Shown here piece after piece: positions 48,425-57,768 of a stretch of DNA of 64,000 nt; within the stretch, counting starts at the first letter, position 1; the number at the start of each line of letters is the position of its first letter. Source of the DNA: DATKEJ01 sp963768715 (GTDB lineage Bacteria; Bacteroidota; Rhodothermia; Rhodothermales; DATKEJ01). The stretch spans positions 62,001 through 126,000 of the forward strand of contig CAVYJC010000003.1 in NCBI GenBank assembly GCA_963768715.1. The letters run 5' to 3'. The notes below the pieces were generated by a model. The model was not told the origin of the DNA. It saw only the letters and a list, made by a program, of their open reading frames with translations, and searched no databases. The translations under genes and the position numbers were made by a program.

Positions 48425-50002
48425 TCAGGCTTGGGCTTGGCTCACCCCAGGGCAGCCCAACGCAGTCTGTGACCGAACCGAATTCAGGTACGCATACGCA
48501 TCATAGTGAAGCGCGTCCTCCGGGAGCCAGTCCCAGAAGGGCCCCAGGTCGCGCTTGATCCATTCGACGTAAAAGCGCGGGGTTTCGGTCACCTTGCCTG
48601 CCCAGTAGCTGCGAATTTCCGGATGCTCGTCGAGGAGGCGGCGCAGTTGTGAATGGTATTTGATGCGTCCGAAGCCCTCCGACGAAACGGCACGGAGCAC
48701 GTTGAGCCATTTCGGAATCGGCGCCTTGATGGCTTTGTACCGTCTGGCAATTGTGGGCCAGGAAAAAGAGAAGCGAGTCAGCCCGAGCAGGTTGTCGAAA
48801 AACTCTGGCCAATCGTAGTTCTTCGGCATCACGTTCATCACATGATTGTTGTTCATGAAATGAAAAGGAAACGGCAACACGCGCTTCTCTTGCTGATACT
48901 GGAGATTGAGTGGAGCAGCTTGCCCGAAAGACGTCAGAAGCGAATATGCAGGAAAAGCGCCGGGAGCAAGCTCGAGAAATCGTCGGGTTAGCTCGAAGGG
49001 CTCCGGGCCCTCGTCGACGTCCAGTCCGAACACGAAATTGGTCTGGACGTACGGGATGTATTGCTGAATCAGATTCACGTGGTCAGCTACCTGTTGGACC
49101 TTTTCGAGCCCCTTGCGCTTTCCGGCCTTTGACTTCCCACCGAGATCGAACCACGACTCGATCCCGGGAAGAAGGGCCTTGAATCCATTCTTCTTGAGGC
49201 GCTTCAGGTGCGGTTCAGACAATAGCGCCAGACTGCTCTCGGCAATGAAATCGACGCTGTCGGGTGGTACGGCCTCCTCAATAGCGTCGAGGGTTTCATC
49301 AAATCTGATCCCGAAATTGGGGTCGTGCCACCCCACGCGAGGGCGCTTATAGATGGTTCTCAGGAACCTCAGGTCCTCCTTAATGACATCCGTATCCAAC
49401 AGGTTGTATGGCACGGTAGAGTCGATACAGAAGCTGCAACTATACGGACAACCGAGACTGCCGATCATCGGCACAATTTTGAGAAGGGGTGCCTTCGCGA
49501 GCGTCAACTCAATGTACTTCCAGCGTTCCCGGACTCCGGGCAGTTCGCTGGGCTGCTGACTCGCGGAGAGATAGCGACCTTCGGGACGATGCTGAGCGCA
49601 GTCGCTGAGCACATCTTGGATGATGGCCTTGGTCGTGAATCCCAGTACATAGTCAAAGTACTTGCACGCATCTTGGGGATAACAGCGCGCGTGCGGCCCT
49701 CCGAGCACGGTGACCCCACCCCTGTCTCGCAAGAGATAACTCAACGCATAAGAAATATATGCCGCTTGCGTAAAAGCACCGATGAACGCGACATCTACCT
49801 TGGCGGGCAACTCCCTGGCAAACTCTTTCTGCGGCTCACCCATGTAGGTTACATAGGTCACGTCGTGACCTTCTTGTTCACACCATGTCGCAACGACTTG
49901 AGGCATGATGCTCGCCAGATTCGCGTTCATCACTTTGGCCCACATCTTCCGGGTTGGCGCTTTCGCAACCATATCGACAACACAAACATTGAGCTTACGC
50001 AT
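48425..50002 (-). CDS. B12-binding radical SAM protein
   Basis: A 525-residue enzyme. Residues ~1-160 form a cobalamin-binding-like Rossmann domain (V-D-V-A-F-I-G-A-F-T-Q-A-A-Y, V-T-V-L-G-G-P-H-A-R-C-Y-P). The radical SAM core follows with the 4Fe-4S cysteines in G-C-P-Y-S-C-S-F-C (C-x3-C-x2-C) near 194-201. It then continues V-G-W-H-D-P-N-F-G, F-I-A-E-S-S and F-V-F-G-L-D-V-D. The C-terminal ~150 residues are specific to this subgroup. Such enzymes catalyse methylations or other radical reactions on unactivated carbons. The product is unknown. Confidence 0.9.
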   Translation of the reverse strand: MRKLNVCVVDMVAKAPTRKMWAKVMNANLASIMPQVVATWCEQEGHDVTYVTYMGEPQKEFARELPAKVDVAFIGAFTQAAYISYALSYLLRDRGGVTVLGGPHARCYPQDACKYFDYVLGFTTKAIIQDVLSDCAQHRPEGRYLSASQQPSELPGVRERWKYIELTLAKAPLLKIVPMIGSLGCPYSCSFCIDSTVPYNLLDTDVIKEDLRFLRTIYKRPRVGWHDPNFGIRFDETLDAIEEAVPPDSVDFIAESSLALLSEPHLKRLKKNGFKALLPGIESWFDLGGKSKAGKRKGLEKVQQVADHVNLIQQYIPYVQTNFVFGLDVDEGPEPFELTRRFLELAPGAFPAYSLLTSFGQAAPLNLQYQQEKRVLPFPFHFMNNNHVMNVMPKNYDWPEFFDNLLGLTRFSFSWPTIARRYKAIKAPIPKWLNVLRAVSSEGFGRIKYHSQLRRLLDEHPEIRSYWAGKVTETPRFYVEWIKRDLGPFWDWLPEDALHYDAYAYLNSVRSQTALGCPGVSQAQA

Positions 50003-50443
50003 GCAGCTTCCTCGCGCGGTCTATGCCTTCAAACTTCGCCAGACATTCCGTTGATGCTACCAGAACCTTTCCGATAGTCTGTATCTGCGGGGCGGGCGGC
50101 CGGGGCTGTGAGTGGTTTCACGAAGCGAGGCTTATTGCGGTAGATGGGTCATCTATTGTACTGGACAGCCGCAAAATAATCAAAACAGGCCGGGGGACTC
50201 GGCACCCATTGTTCGCTCATCCGCCACAATACCATCACCTGACAAGCTTGCATTCCACTCCTTACGCGATGTCTTCTCCATTTCTAGTTCCTCATTACCA
50301 ATTCTTAATCCCGAGGAATTGCCCCTTTTCCCTCCTATTTCCGATATTTGCCATCATATCGCAGGAGGCTGCGTCGGACCAATCAAATACCGGCGCCGTA
50401 TCGATATCGAGTCTGGGGGCCAGACTCATCAAGGAGGAATCCC
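50003..50443. other. Intergenic region
   Basis: 441 bases between divergent genes without a recognisable gene. A weak 7-base-period stretch (CATTTCT, AGTTCCT, CATTACC, AATTCTT, AATCCCG) lies at 50279-50313. Confidence 0.5.
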
Positions 50444-50599
50444 ATGAAGTGTGAAGAGTGCGGCAGGCAAATGTTCAAGAACGAGACACAGTGTCCGTAC
50501 TGCGGCTACGTTTACGGGCCCTCAAGAACCACTCAATTCTTGTTGACACTAGTGGGGGCCGCCTTGTTGTTTATCGGGTGGCTTATGTGGAAAGGATAA
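50444..50599 (+). CDS. Small zinc-ribbon membrane protein (51 aa)
   Basis: The ATG at 50444 has a very strong AAGGAGGA eight bases upstream. The 51-residue protein has two Cys pairs (M-K-C-E-E-C-G-R, then C-P-Y-C-G-Y) forming a zinc ribbon. One C-terminal membrane helix (F-L-L-T-L-V-G-A-A-L-L-F-I-G-W-L) follows. Likely membrane-tethered with the ribbon in the cytoplasm; role unknown. Confidence 0.75.
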   Translation: MKCEECGRQMFKNETQCPYCGYVYGPSRTTQFLLTLVGAALLFIGWLMWKG

Positions 50600-50659
50600 A
50601 TCCGCAATTCAGACTTCAGAAGGAAGCACGTACACGTTCGTTCGGGACGAGCTTGGAAC

Positions 50660-52651
50660 CTAGAAATCGTTCCGCAAGACCTCAAACTCGGGCAACGCAC
50701 CCTTATCCAACACCTTCACAGCGATCTCGGAACCATTCTTATTGAGATGAATGGTCCAAGTCTGACCTTCCCGGCTGAAATCAATGATCGGATCCGGCTC
50801 TTCCGGTCGAAGCGGGACGCCCACCATGAGCTTGAACGCATGCATCCGGCGATCGCCATCCGTAACGTCGACATAGGTGAACGGATACTCCTTGTTCGCT
50901 GAATCGAACTCACCCGGACTGATCTGCTGATCTGAATCCCCGGCGACTGCCGCGTACAGACGTCCGTGCGGACGTTTGATGGTGAATGACCCATCCCCCA
51001 CCGACAGCGTTGCCTGCCCGTCATTCTCGTTCTCCAGCTGCCATCGGGCGGATATCTGCGACGGGGTCGTCTCCTTCATCACTTTGTCTATCACGACGAT
51101 GGCCGGCACATCCGGGAAGGAGATGATGGAACGGGTTACTGATTTGGTGTCCGGCGTGAGCAGCTTGTAAGCCTGTGTCGCATCACTCGCCCAAAAGTGA
51201 TAGCCTCGGCGACTAAAGGCGCGAACAATCTTCGCGTGCGACTTCGACTCATTCGTGCCCTCCTCGCCATTGTGATACTGGCTTCCGACGCCGTCGATCG
51301 ACACCGTATTGTGCCCGTGCGAGGTTCGCATGATCCACTCGGGATCGGAAGACCAGTACGCAAGATGGCGATGGTCCGCCAGAAGAATCTCGCCATAGGC
51401 CTTCAGCTGGATACTGTTTCTGTCGCCGTGCTCGTGATTCGACGGAGGGCCGCTGCGCATCCCCACGACGTAGTCATCCATTCCAAAGCCACTCCTCGAA
51501 ATAATCCAGTCCATGTCGGTTTCCACGAAATGACTGTCCTGGTTCGGCTCCTCCGGTCGATTGGATGGATCGTAGTACACGAGAGAGAAAATGTCGTGAT
51601 CGGCGTAATTGAGTCCGATGTACTGCGCCAATCCGTCTCGACCTTGCCGCGCCACCCAGAACGCCGTGGAAGACGACATGCTTGGTCCGCCGTCGCCGAA
51701 CGTCAGGCTGCCATTGCCGAAGAGGTGCGACGGCATGTACATGACCAGAACGAACTGCATCATTCCGTCAAAATTGGCGGAATCAAAGAAATTGACGTCC
51801 ATCTTGCGTCGCGCCGCTTCCATGGCGTAGACCTCGTACGTCATGGCGTAGTTCAAATACGATACGCCCTCCTCATAGCTGCCGTCGTCCTTGAACATGC
51901 CGCTGAACCGCTCAATGCTGTCCAGCACCATGTCCTTCCATTCGTCGACCCGATTGTCGCGCCCCTCGAGCGCAAGCAGACCGAGTGTCAATCCGCCGTT
52001 TATGATCGCCCGGAAGTTGTTGTGCCCCAGGATGTGCGGCCAGCGCGTCATATCGATGTGCTTCTTCTCCGGTACTGCGGTGTAGGGCGCGAACGCCCAA
52101 CCTTTGACAGTTTCCGGATATCGCATCCCGTGGAGCGCGCGATAGAGGGGGACGCAACCCTTTTCCGCAATCGCCCCGCGAATCTCAGCTCGCTCCTGCT
52201 CGCTCAACAGGCCATAAAGCCAGTCATAGCCGAGCGCTGTCCATGCCGTAAGTCGGCCGTCTTGTAGAAATCCGAGTGGGAGGTTTCCATCCACGAAGTT
52301 GTTCCAGTGCTCCTGCCTCACCGTCTCCATCATGAGACGCTTTGCGTTCTCTCCGCGCTCGACATCGCCCGTAATCACGTAGAGAAAGGCCTCCCGATAG
52401 AAATTCCCATCTTCCGACGCGTCCATCTGAAGAAGCCCGTCCCAGTAATCCTTAAAGATTGGCGACCGGGCGTTGGCACGGATTCTGGCAATGTCGCTTT
52501 CCGAAAAGAGCAGCTCCAGGCCCAGATCGGGCGTCGCGGTCTCCAGTGCGGCTGCATCTGCTCCGGGCTGGGCGAGGGTCGTCGCAGTCGCCAGGAGTTG
52601 CAGCACGAGCACCAGGAGTAGCGTCGAGAGGATGGCAGGACGTCGTTTCAT
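50660..52651 (-). CDS. Heparinase II/III family polysaccharide lyase-like protein
   Basis: A 663-residue exported protein (leader L-L-L-V-L-V-L-Q-L-L-A-T-A-T-T-L-A-Q). Residues ~40-370 are an alpha-toroid domain (R-F-S-G-M-F-K-D-D-G-S-Y-E-E-G-V-S-Y, with Tyr residues of the active cleft). The C-terminal half is the heparinase II/III beta-sheet domain (N-H-E-H-G-D-R-N-S-I-Q-L-K, H-G-H-N-T-V-S-I-D-G-V-G-S). These enzymes cleave uronic-acid polysaccharides by beta-elimination using Tyr/His. The substrate may be alginate- or heparin-like. Its neighbours give no further clue. Confidence 0.9.
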   Translation of the reverse strand: MKRRPAILSTLLLVLVLQLLATATTLAQPGADAAALETATPDLGLELLFSESDIARIRANARSPIFKDYWDGLLQMDASEDGNFYREAFLYVITGDVERGENAKRLMMETVRQEHWNNFVDGNLPLGFLQDGRLTAWTALGYDWLYGLLSEQERAEIRGAIAEKGCVPLYRALHGMRYPETVKGWAFAPYTAVPEKKHIDMTRWPHILGHNNFRAIINGGLTLGLLALEGRDNRVDEWKDMVLDSIERFSGMFKDDGSYEEGVSYLNYAMTYEVYAMEAARRKMDVNFFDSANFDGMMQFVLVMYMPSHLFGNGSLTFGDGGPSMSSSTAFWVARQGRDGLAQYIGLNYADHDIFSLVYYDPSNRPEEPNQDSHFVETDMDWIISRSGFGMDDYVVGMRSGPPSNHEHGDRNSIQLKAYGEILLADHRHLAYWSSDPEWIMRTSHGHNTVSIDGVGSQYHNGEEGTNESKSHAKIVRAFSRRGYHFWASDATQAYKLLTPDTKSVTRSIISFPDVPAIVVIDKVMKETTPSQISARWQLENENDGQATLSVGDGSFTIKRPHGRLYAAVAGDSDQQISPGEFDSANKEYPFTYVDVTDGDRRMHAFKLMVGVPLRPEEPDPIIDFSREGQTWTIHLNKNGSEIAVKVLDKGALPEFEVLRNDF

Positions 52652-52768
52652 GCTAATCTGGGGTTATGGATTTCCAGCGTTGCAAACTACGTGCTCATGG
52701 ACACACGCGCTCGCCCGAAAACCGTCGCAATTGCGCCGTCGGGCCCCTATCATCCCAAGGACCTCAAG

Positions 52769-53386
52769 ATGCCGCATGAATCAGACATGGTCGAGCCTGT
52801 CACCGCCATTATTCTAGCCGCCGGCAAGTCGAGTCGTTTCCGCGAAGCCAACAAGATGCTCAGATCGCTGGACGGCAGGACCGTGATCGAAATGTCGGTG
52901 GATCGAGCAGCGGCTTCGCCGGTGGACGAAGTCATCGTGGTGACGGGTTTTCAGAATGAGCGAATCGAGCAAATTGTGGCCATCCCGGGTGTCCGGACGG
53001 TGTTCAATCCGGCATTCGAAAGGGGGATGGCATCTTCAATCATCTGCGGCGTAAAGGCGTCGCGCCCCGATCACCATGTCCTTATCTGGCTCGGCGACAT
53101 GCCGCTCGTCACGCCGGATACGGCAGCCCGGATCATTGAAGAGGGAAACTCCGACAACATCGTCGTCCCGGTCTTCCAGAACCGGCGGGGACATCCGGTA
53201 TTCTTCGGTCGAACTTTTCGAGCGGAGCTTCTCTCCGTTGACGAAGATCGCGGCGCTCGGTCCATATTATCCCGCTATCCAAATTCAGTCGTACAAGTGC
53301 CCGTGGAAGATCGTGGCGCGATACTCGACGTCGACACTGAAGACGACTTGCGCCTCGCCCGCAGCATTCTGCAGGTACGGAACTGA
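52769..53386 (+). CDS. Nucleotidyltransferase family protein (MocA/MobA-like)
   Basis: The start at 52769 is chosen for the AAGGA seven bases upstream and because homology begins soon after. The 205-residue protein opens with the NTP-binding signature I-I-L-A-A-G-K-S-S-R-F and N-K-M-L. It continues with W-L-G-D-M-P-L-V (metal-binding Asp), G-H-P-V-F-F-G and D-R-G-A-R-S-I-L. This is the pattern of molybdenum cofactor cytidylyl/guanylyltransferases. No molybdoenzyme gene is in the window, so another NTP-transfer role is possible. Confidence 0.88.
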   Translation: MPHESDMVEPVTAIILAAGKSSRFREANKMLRSLDGRTVIEMSVDRAAASPVDEVIVVTGFQNERIEQIVAIPGVRTVFNPAFERGMASSIICGVKASRPDHHVLIWLGDMPLVTPDTAARIIEEGNSDNIVVPVFQNRRGHPVFFGRTFRAELLSVDEDRGARSILSRYPNSVVQVPVEDRGAILDVDTEDDLRLARSILQVRN

Positions 53387-53471
53387 CGGGCACCTCGCCC
53401 GCGCCCGGACAGACCGTATTCATGTAGTCAAGAAAGGCAACATGGTGCCCCCATAGCGTTTATCATTCAGC

Positions 53472-54266
53472 ATGATCGCAGAGAATTCTTCATCCAGTAT
53501 GATCCAGTCGGGCATACTGGTATCGATCGTGAACCACGAGAACACGAGCAATGCGTTGACGCTGGCACGCGGTTTTCGGGAGCGAGCAGAGACGCTGCTC
53601 ATCGACAGTGGCTCAATATTGACTGACGGGGAGAAAGAACAGTTCGACGTCGTGCTGCCGAACGTCTATTACTCGGGCCTCTTCAATGAAACGAAGCGGG
53701 CGGTATCGGCTCGCCCAGATGTTGACCTCCTCCTCTTCATTTGCTCAGACGTGCTGATACAGGATCCTGCATTTGTCGTGGATCGAATGGAGCGCGTCTT
53801 TTCGGACCCCACTGTTGGCGGCTACACGCCTTCTAATACGGGCAGCGGCCATCCGTTCTGCCAAAAACAGGAGACATCCGGTCTGCGCGAGATACCATTC
53901 GTGGACGGTTTTATACTCGGCATACGACGATCGGTGCTTGACAGAATTCCATTCGTCGATCTTAATGCTAACCCACTCGGCTGGGGCATCGACGTTTACG
54001 CGGGATACGTTGCCGCTTCGATGCGCTTGCGCACGGTGGTCGACGATCTAGTGTCGGTACATCATCCACTTGGAAGCGGCTATGACCGACAGCAGGCATT
54101 TGGAGAGATGTTGCAATGGCTGGCTATCCACGGAGACGGCAGCCGCCGCTACTTTCGACTCTACCGCCGCCTCAGGCGTTTGTCGCGCTTCAGGCTGAGT
54201 CGCATGTCCGAGGGGAAGATTTCTCCGCTAGAGCTAGGGCTCTTTCGTTTGTTGGCTCGGTTGTGA
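53472..54266 (+). CDS. GT2-like glycosyltransferase
   Basis: A 264-residue glycosyltransferase-A-like protein: G-I-L-V-S-I-V-N-H-E-N at the N-terminus, L-L-L-F-I-C-S-D-V-L-I-Q-D in the D-x-D position (here S-D), I-P-F-V-D-G-F-I-L-G-I-R-R and W-G-I-D-V-Y-A-G-Y-V-A. This fits GT2 enzymes that add sugars to cell-surface glycans. It is convergent with the minus-strand cluster at 54.3-64 kb and may belong to the same pathway. The start could also be the ATG at 53499. Confidence 0.75.
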   Translation: MIAENSSSSMIQSGILVSIVNHENTSNALTLARGFRERAETLLIDSGSILTDGEKEQFDVVLPNVYYSGLFNETKRAVSARPDVDLLLFICSDVLIQDPAFVVDRMERVFSDPTVGGYTPSNTGSGHPFCQKQETSGLREIPFVDGFILGIRRSVLDRIPFVDLNANPLGWGIDVYAGYVAASMRLRTVVDDLVSVHHPLGSGYDRQQAFGEMLQWLAIHGDGSRRYFRLYRRLRRLSRFRLSRMSEGKISPLELGLFRLLARL

Positions 54267-54303
54267 GCCCGCTTGCCAGGCTCTCGGAGTGTCGATGGCG
54301 TCG

Positions 54304-55438
54304 CTAACGGCTCGGGCGCGAAGACACGAAGAGCTTGGTGATCCTCCGAAGCGTTTTGGCCAGGATCGAAACCGGCACTTCCCGGACGCGATTGAGACTC
54401 CAGACAAACGCGAGAAAGTGCGGCAGTTCGAGCATCCGACGCTGAATCCAAGCCGTCGCGTCATCCGCAGGAAGTGCAGCAAGTGCATCGGCAAATTTCC
54501 CATCACCAGGCTCGCGCGATTCTCTGTGAGATTGTGGTAGAGAAATCTGTCGAGCCGCGAGACCGCCATCTTGTCGAGCGTCTCCAACGTGTCTTGACGG
54601 ATCGCTGCCGACCAGGTTGAGTGCAGGTAGCCGAGCGTGTGCCGAATCGGCAATTGCAGCCTGTGGGCCTTCGCTGTAGCGACCAAGCGCTGGAAATCGA
54701 TTTCCGGTCCGGCTTTGGCTATGATGGTCATTGTATCTGCCACCCAGCGAAGCGGAGCGGAATTCCACCGGGCGCCGTGCACGCACGCGTGAAAGAGTTG
54801 ATCTGTCGGTTTCAGCACCTTTGTTGTGACCCCGCCAAGGGTGCTGTCTTCAGCCGAGCTCCAGAACTCCGCGTCCGCATCAGGCTCGCTGAATTCCCAT
54901 AGAAGACGCCAGTGGAGATCGAGCGCAAAGGCCTTTTCGTCGACAAAATGTGCAGCATGCATGTACCTGGTCGCTGTTGACGAAAGCGGCGAGCTCGTCT
55001 TAAAGCCATCCCCAAGCAGGATCTCCGTGGCTGCGGCAACGCACTCAGGCTTTACGAGTACATCGATATCGCCCATCGGCCGGACGCCGTGATCCTTGTA
55101 ATAGACAAGTGTCATGGCGGCGCCCTTCAGCAGAATGGTCTCGATACCCGCGTCGCGAAATCGGGCAAGTATCCCGGCCATTCTTCTGAACGCCACTTGG
55201 TTGTTGTACCACGTGATCGTGTAGCGCTTCTTCAGATCCTCCATGAGGGGATCTGCAAGACCGTTTTCGAGGAGGTTCTTGTATAGCAGCGGAAGTAATC
55301 CGGCCGACGGCATCGCCACGCGATCGATGTCGACGCCCTGTTTCCACGTCTCCCAGGCTGACAACGCCGGCGCTCCGTCAAGGAGCGCTGCACGAAGGAG
55401 CAGTTCCTGAAACGGCGTGGGCAGAAGCCTCGCTCATC
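54304..55438 (-). CDS. Nucleotidyltransferase family protein (PF14907 type), frameshifted
   Basis: The main frame holds the family core: L-L-P-L-L-Y-K-N-L, I-E-T-I-L-L-K-G-A-A-M-T-L-V-Y-Y, R-P-M-G-D-I-D-V-L-V-K-P (catalytic D-x-D), L-D-L-H-W-R-L-L-W-E-F and L-F-H-A-C-V-H-G. Near 54445-54460 it shifts; the natural C-terminus (M-L-E-L-P-H-F-L-A-F-V-W, ending S-R-P-S-R) is in another frame, consistent with one missing base. The N-terminus (Q-E-L-L-L-R-A-A-L-L-D-G) has no ATG in frame. The ATG at 55438 needs a second shift, or a non-ATG start is used. Such proteins occur in lasso-peptide and HPr-kinase-linked clusters. Confidence 0.65.
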
Positions 55439-55472
55439 TCCGAGGTCTGCGTGCGTAACCCCGGGATCGTCC

Positions 55473-56600
55473 CTAACCATTCGAACCTCGAAACCCCATT
55501 CGGTGCACGATATACCTCAACGGGCGGTACAGATAGTGGAGCGGCACCGCCCAGCCATGGCGAATTCCTTCCGCCCAACACAAATACGCTGCCGTCGGAA
55601 ACAGCATCCAACGGACGATGCCGGCACGCGTAGGCCAATCCTCTGCCGAACGAAGCATGTGCTTTAATCCGCCTCTTGGGCTTCTCCGCGCTGCGGAAAG
55701 CGCTACCTCCCGTCCGGTCATTGTTGTTTCGTTCGAGAACTCGTGCAACTGAGAGATGACGTCCTTCTGTATCGAGACGCCAAAATCGCGAGCCAGGCAA
55801 TCGAACGTCAGGGAAAGCGGCAGCGCCATCTGATCGTTTGGCGCGAAGTTCAACAATGTCGGCCAATCGACGTCCTCGTGGCGGTCAACGAGGAACGAGG
55901 CGTCACACACCCAGCGCAGGGAGACGCGTATTCGACTCCAAGAGACGCCGACGCAAGTGTATAGAAGGTTATCCGCCGGTGAGAGAACAGGCAATTCAAC
56001 CCCCGCGACTCGTGCCGTTCGACGGCGGTTCCATATTTCGTCCCCTGAAACGGCGAAGGGTAGATCAAAGAGCTGCCGGTTCAGTGTGATCATCAGTCCC
56101 GACCGGTGCCTGCAGTCGAGCCGGCGCCACGCCGAATCGATCGGCTTCGGGGGTGGGACGCAGCCGAGGGCGTGGAGCAAATCCAAGGCCGAATCGGCAT
56201 CATCTGCCTCGATCAAAAGGTCGAATCCGTCGGTATGCCGCAACAAGGATGCTCGTAGACCGTGAAGGCCAGATCTGCACCTTTGATGACCATCAATGAG
56301 ATACGGTGTCGATCGAACGCTGACAGCACATTCGCGCAGATCTGGCTGTATGATTTGGAACGTACCTCCTCGTCGAGGTATGCCGTCCTGAGTGAGGTCT
56401 GGAGCGTCTTTTCGATTTCGACTCTGTTCTCGGCCAACTTCGTGAACAGTAGAGGGAGCAGGCCTTTGATGCCCTCGTTCTCCTTCTTCAGGTATGCGAT
56501 CGGATCACCGACCTTTTCGAGCCAGGCCTTCTAGGTATTTCTACCCTCATCTCCAGAAAGCAGGCATGCACGGAGCAAGGAGGTTCGTTCCTTCCCCGGC
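55473..56600 (-). pseudogene. Second PF14907-type nucleotidyltransferase, broken by a stop codon and a frameshift
   Basis: Reading from ~56600: R-T-S-L-L-R-A-C-L-L-S-G-D-E-G (family N-terminus), then an in-frame TAG near 56533. The same frame continues K-A-W-L-E-K-V-G-D-P, G-L-L-P-L-L-F-T-K-L, I-S-L-M-V-I-K-G-A-D-L-A-F. At about 56236 the frame shifts (one T missing fits) into L-R-H-T-D-G-F-D-L-L-I-E-A-D-D. The rest (W-R-R-L-D-C-R-H-R-S-G, N-L-L-Y-T-C-V-G-V-S-W) runs to 55473. The G-D-I-D catalytic motif is replaced by T-D-G-F-D. No valid start seen. A paralog of the next gene downstream. Confidence 0.65.
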
Positions 56601-56731
56601 AGGGCGAGGGAGAGTGGCTTGCGTAGCTGAGAGAGCGGCGCATGCCATGAACCCGGAATTGTTCGCGATTGGGTGTTCACGGTAGGGTTACAGTGCGTTT
56701 CCTTAGACGAGCAGACCGTCGATGCACGCAG

Positions 56732-57768
56732 TCATCCTGTGACGTCGGCGCCTAGCTCGAGCGTGAAGGCCGGAACGTTTTCGACGAGGGCGGCAATTTT
56801 GTCGAGGTCCGACTGCCCGGCGCAGGGCCGCTTGATCACGGAGGTCGGCGCCAGCGCAAAGATCGCTTCGCTCCTGGATGCGGGAAGTGTCCGACAGACC
56901 GCGCCATCGACAAACCGGGGAAGAAGGAGAAACCGAATGGATGCAAAAAGCGCGAGGCGATCGGGATAGACCTCAGACAGCACAACCGGCAGTTTCTGTG
57001 AGGTTCCGGGTATCATATGCGACGCAATCTCCGGGAATTGGGAAGCATGGCTCCGATCGAGCCATATCGTATTGTAGAGACTATAGCCGACGAATTTACC
57101 GTCAGAAGTGCTCCGCAGCCCGACGTAATCGTCCCCGAGATAGTTGAAGCCTCTTTGGAGACAGGCCATAGCCGCCGTCGACTTGCCCGCCCCTTCTCTC
57201 CCGGCAAAGAGGACTCCCTGACTGCCCTTTTCGACGAGCGCGGCATGAATGACCTTGACCCCTCGGTCACAATGCCACAGAAGGAGCGGGAAGAGAAAGG
57301 GTTTAGCCAGTTCGTAGGGCGTGAGCTCACCGCTATCCCGGGAACAGGCCACAATCCGACTGACGACCGGTCGATCCATGCCAGGAGGCCTGGCCGTCGG
57401 CAGCCCACCCATTGGTCGTCAGCCGAGCCCATGATGAAGCCGAACTCGGAGTTGGTTCCGTCAGGTTCTGCCCATGGCTCGGGACACGGGCAGCCCGTTT
57501 CATGCTCATCCCACACGTCAATGGCAAGATCGAGGCGTGGCGTCGTTGCGTCCGCATCGAGGAGGTGCTGGAGGGGCGCGGCGATCCGCTCGGCGCATCC
57601 GACGCCGGCAATTCGAAGGACCGCGTGCTGCCCGGCAAGCGAGCCGGAGTACGTTCGGAGCGACTCGTCACATGCCACGATAGCCTTCTCAAACGCATCG
57701 CGCATTCGGATGAACGCTTCTTTCCCATTATGCTTGCTCTGCGTGTCCAAGGCGTCAGCTATCTCCAA
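56732..57768 (-). CDS. HPr kinase-like P-loop protein (copy 2), frameshifted
   Basis: N-terminal part (57768 to ~57370): a region like copy 1, with L-D-L-A-I-D-V-W-D-E-H-E-T-G. C-terminal part in another frame: A-S-R-I-V-A-C-type strand, L-T-P-Y-E-L-A-K-P-F, V-I-H-A-A-L-V, then P-loop G-R-E-G-A-G-K-S-T and L-G-D-D-Y-V-G-L. One missing base near 57360-57375 explains the break. The start overlaps copy 1's stop by 14 bases. HPr-kinase-like domains in peptide clusters phosphorylate a Ser of a precursor peptide. The P-loop is intact if the frame is restored. Confidence 0.72.
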
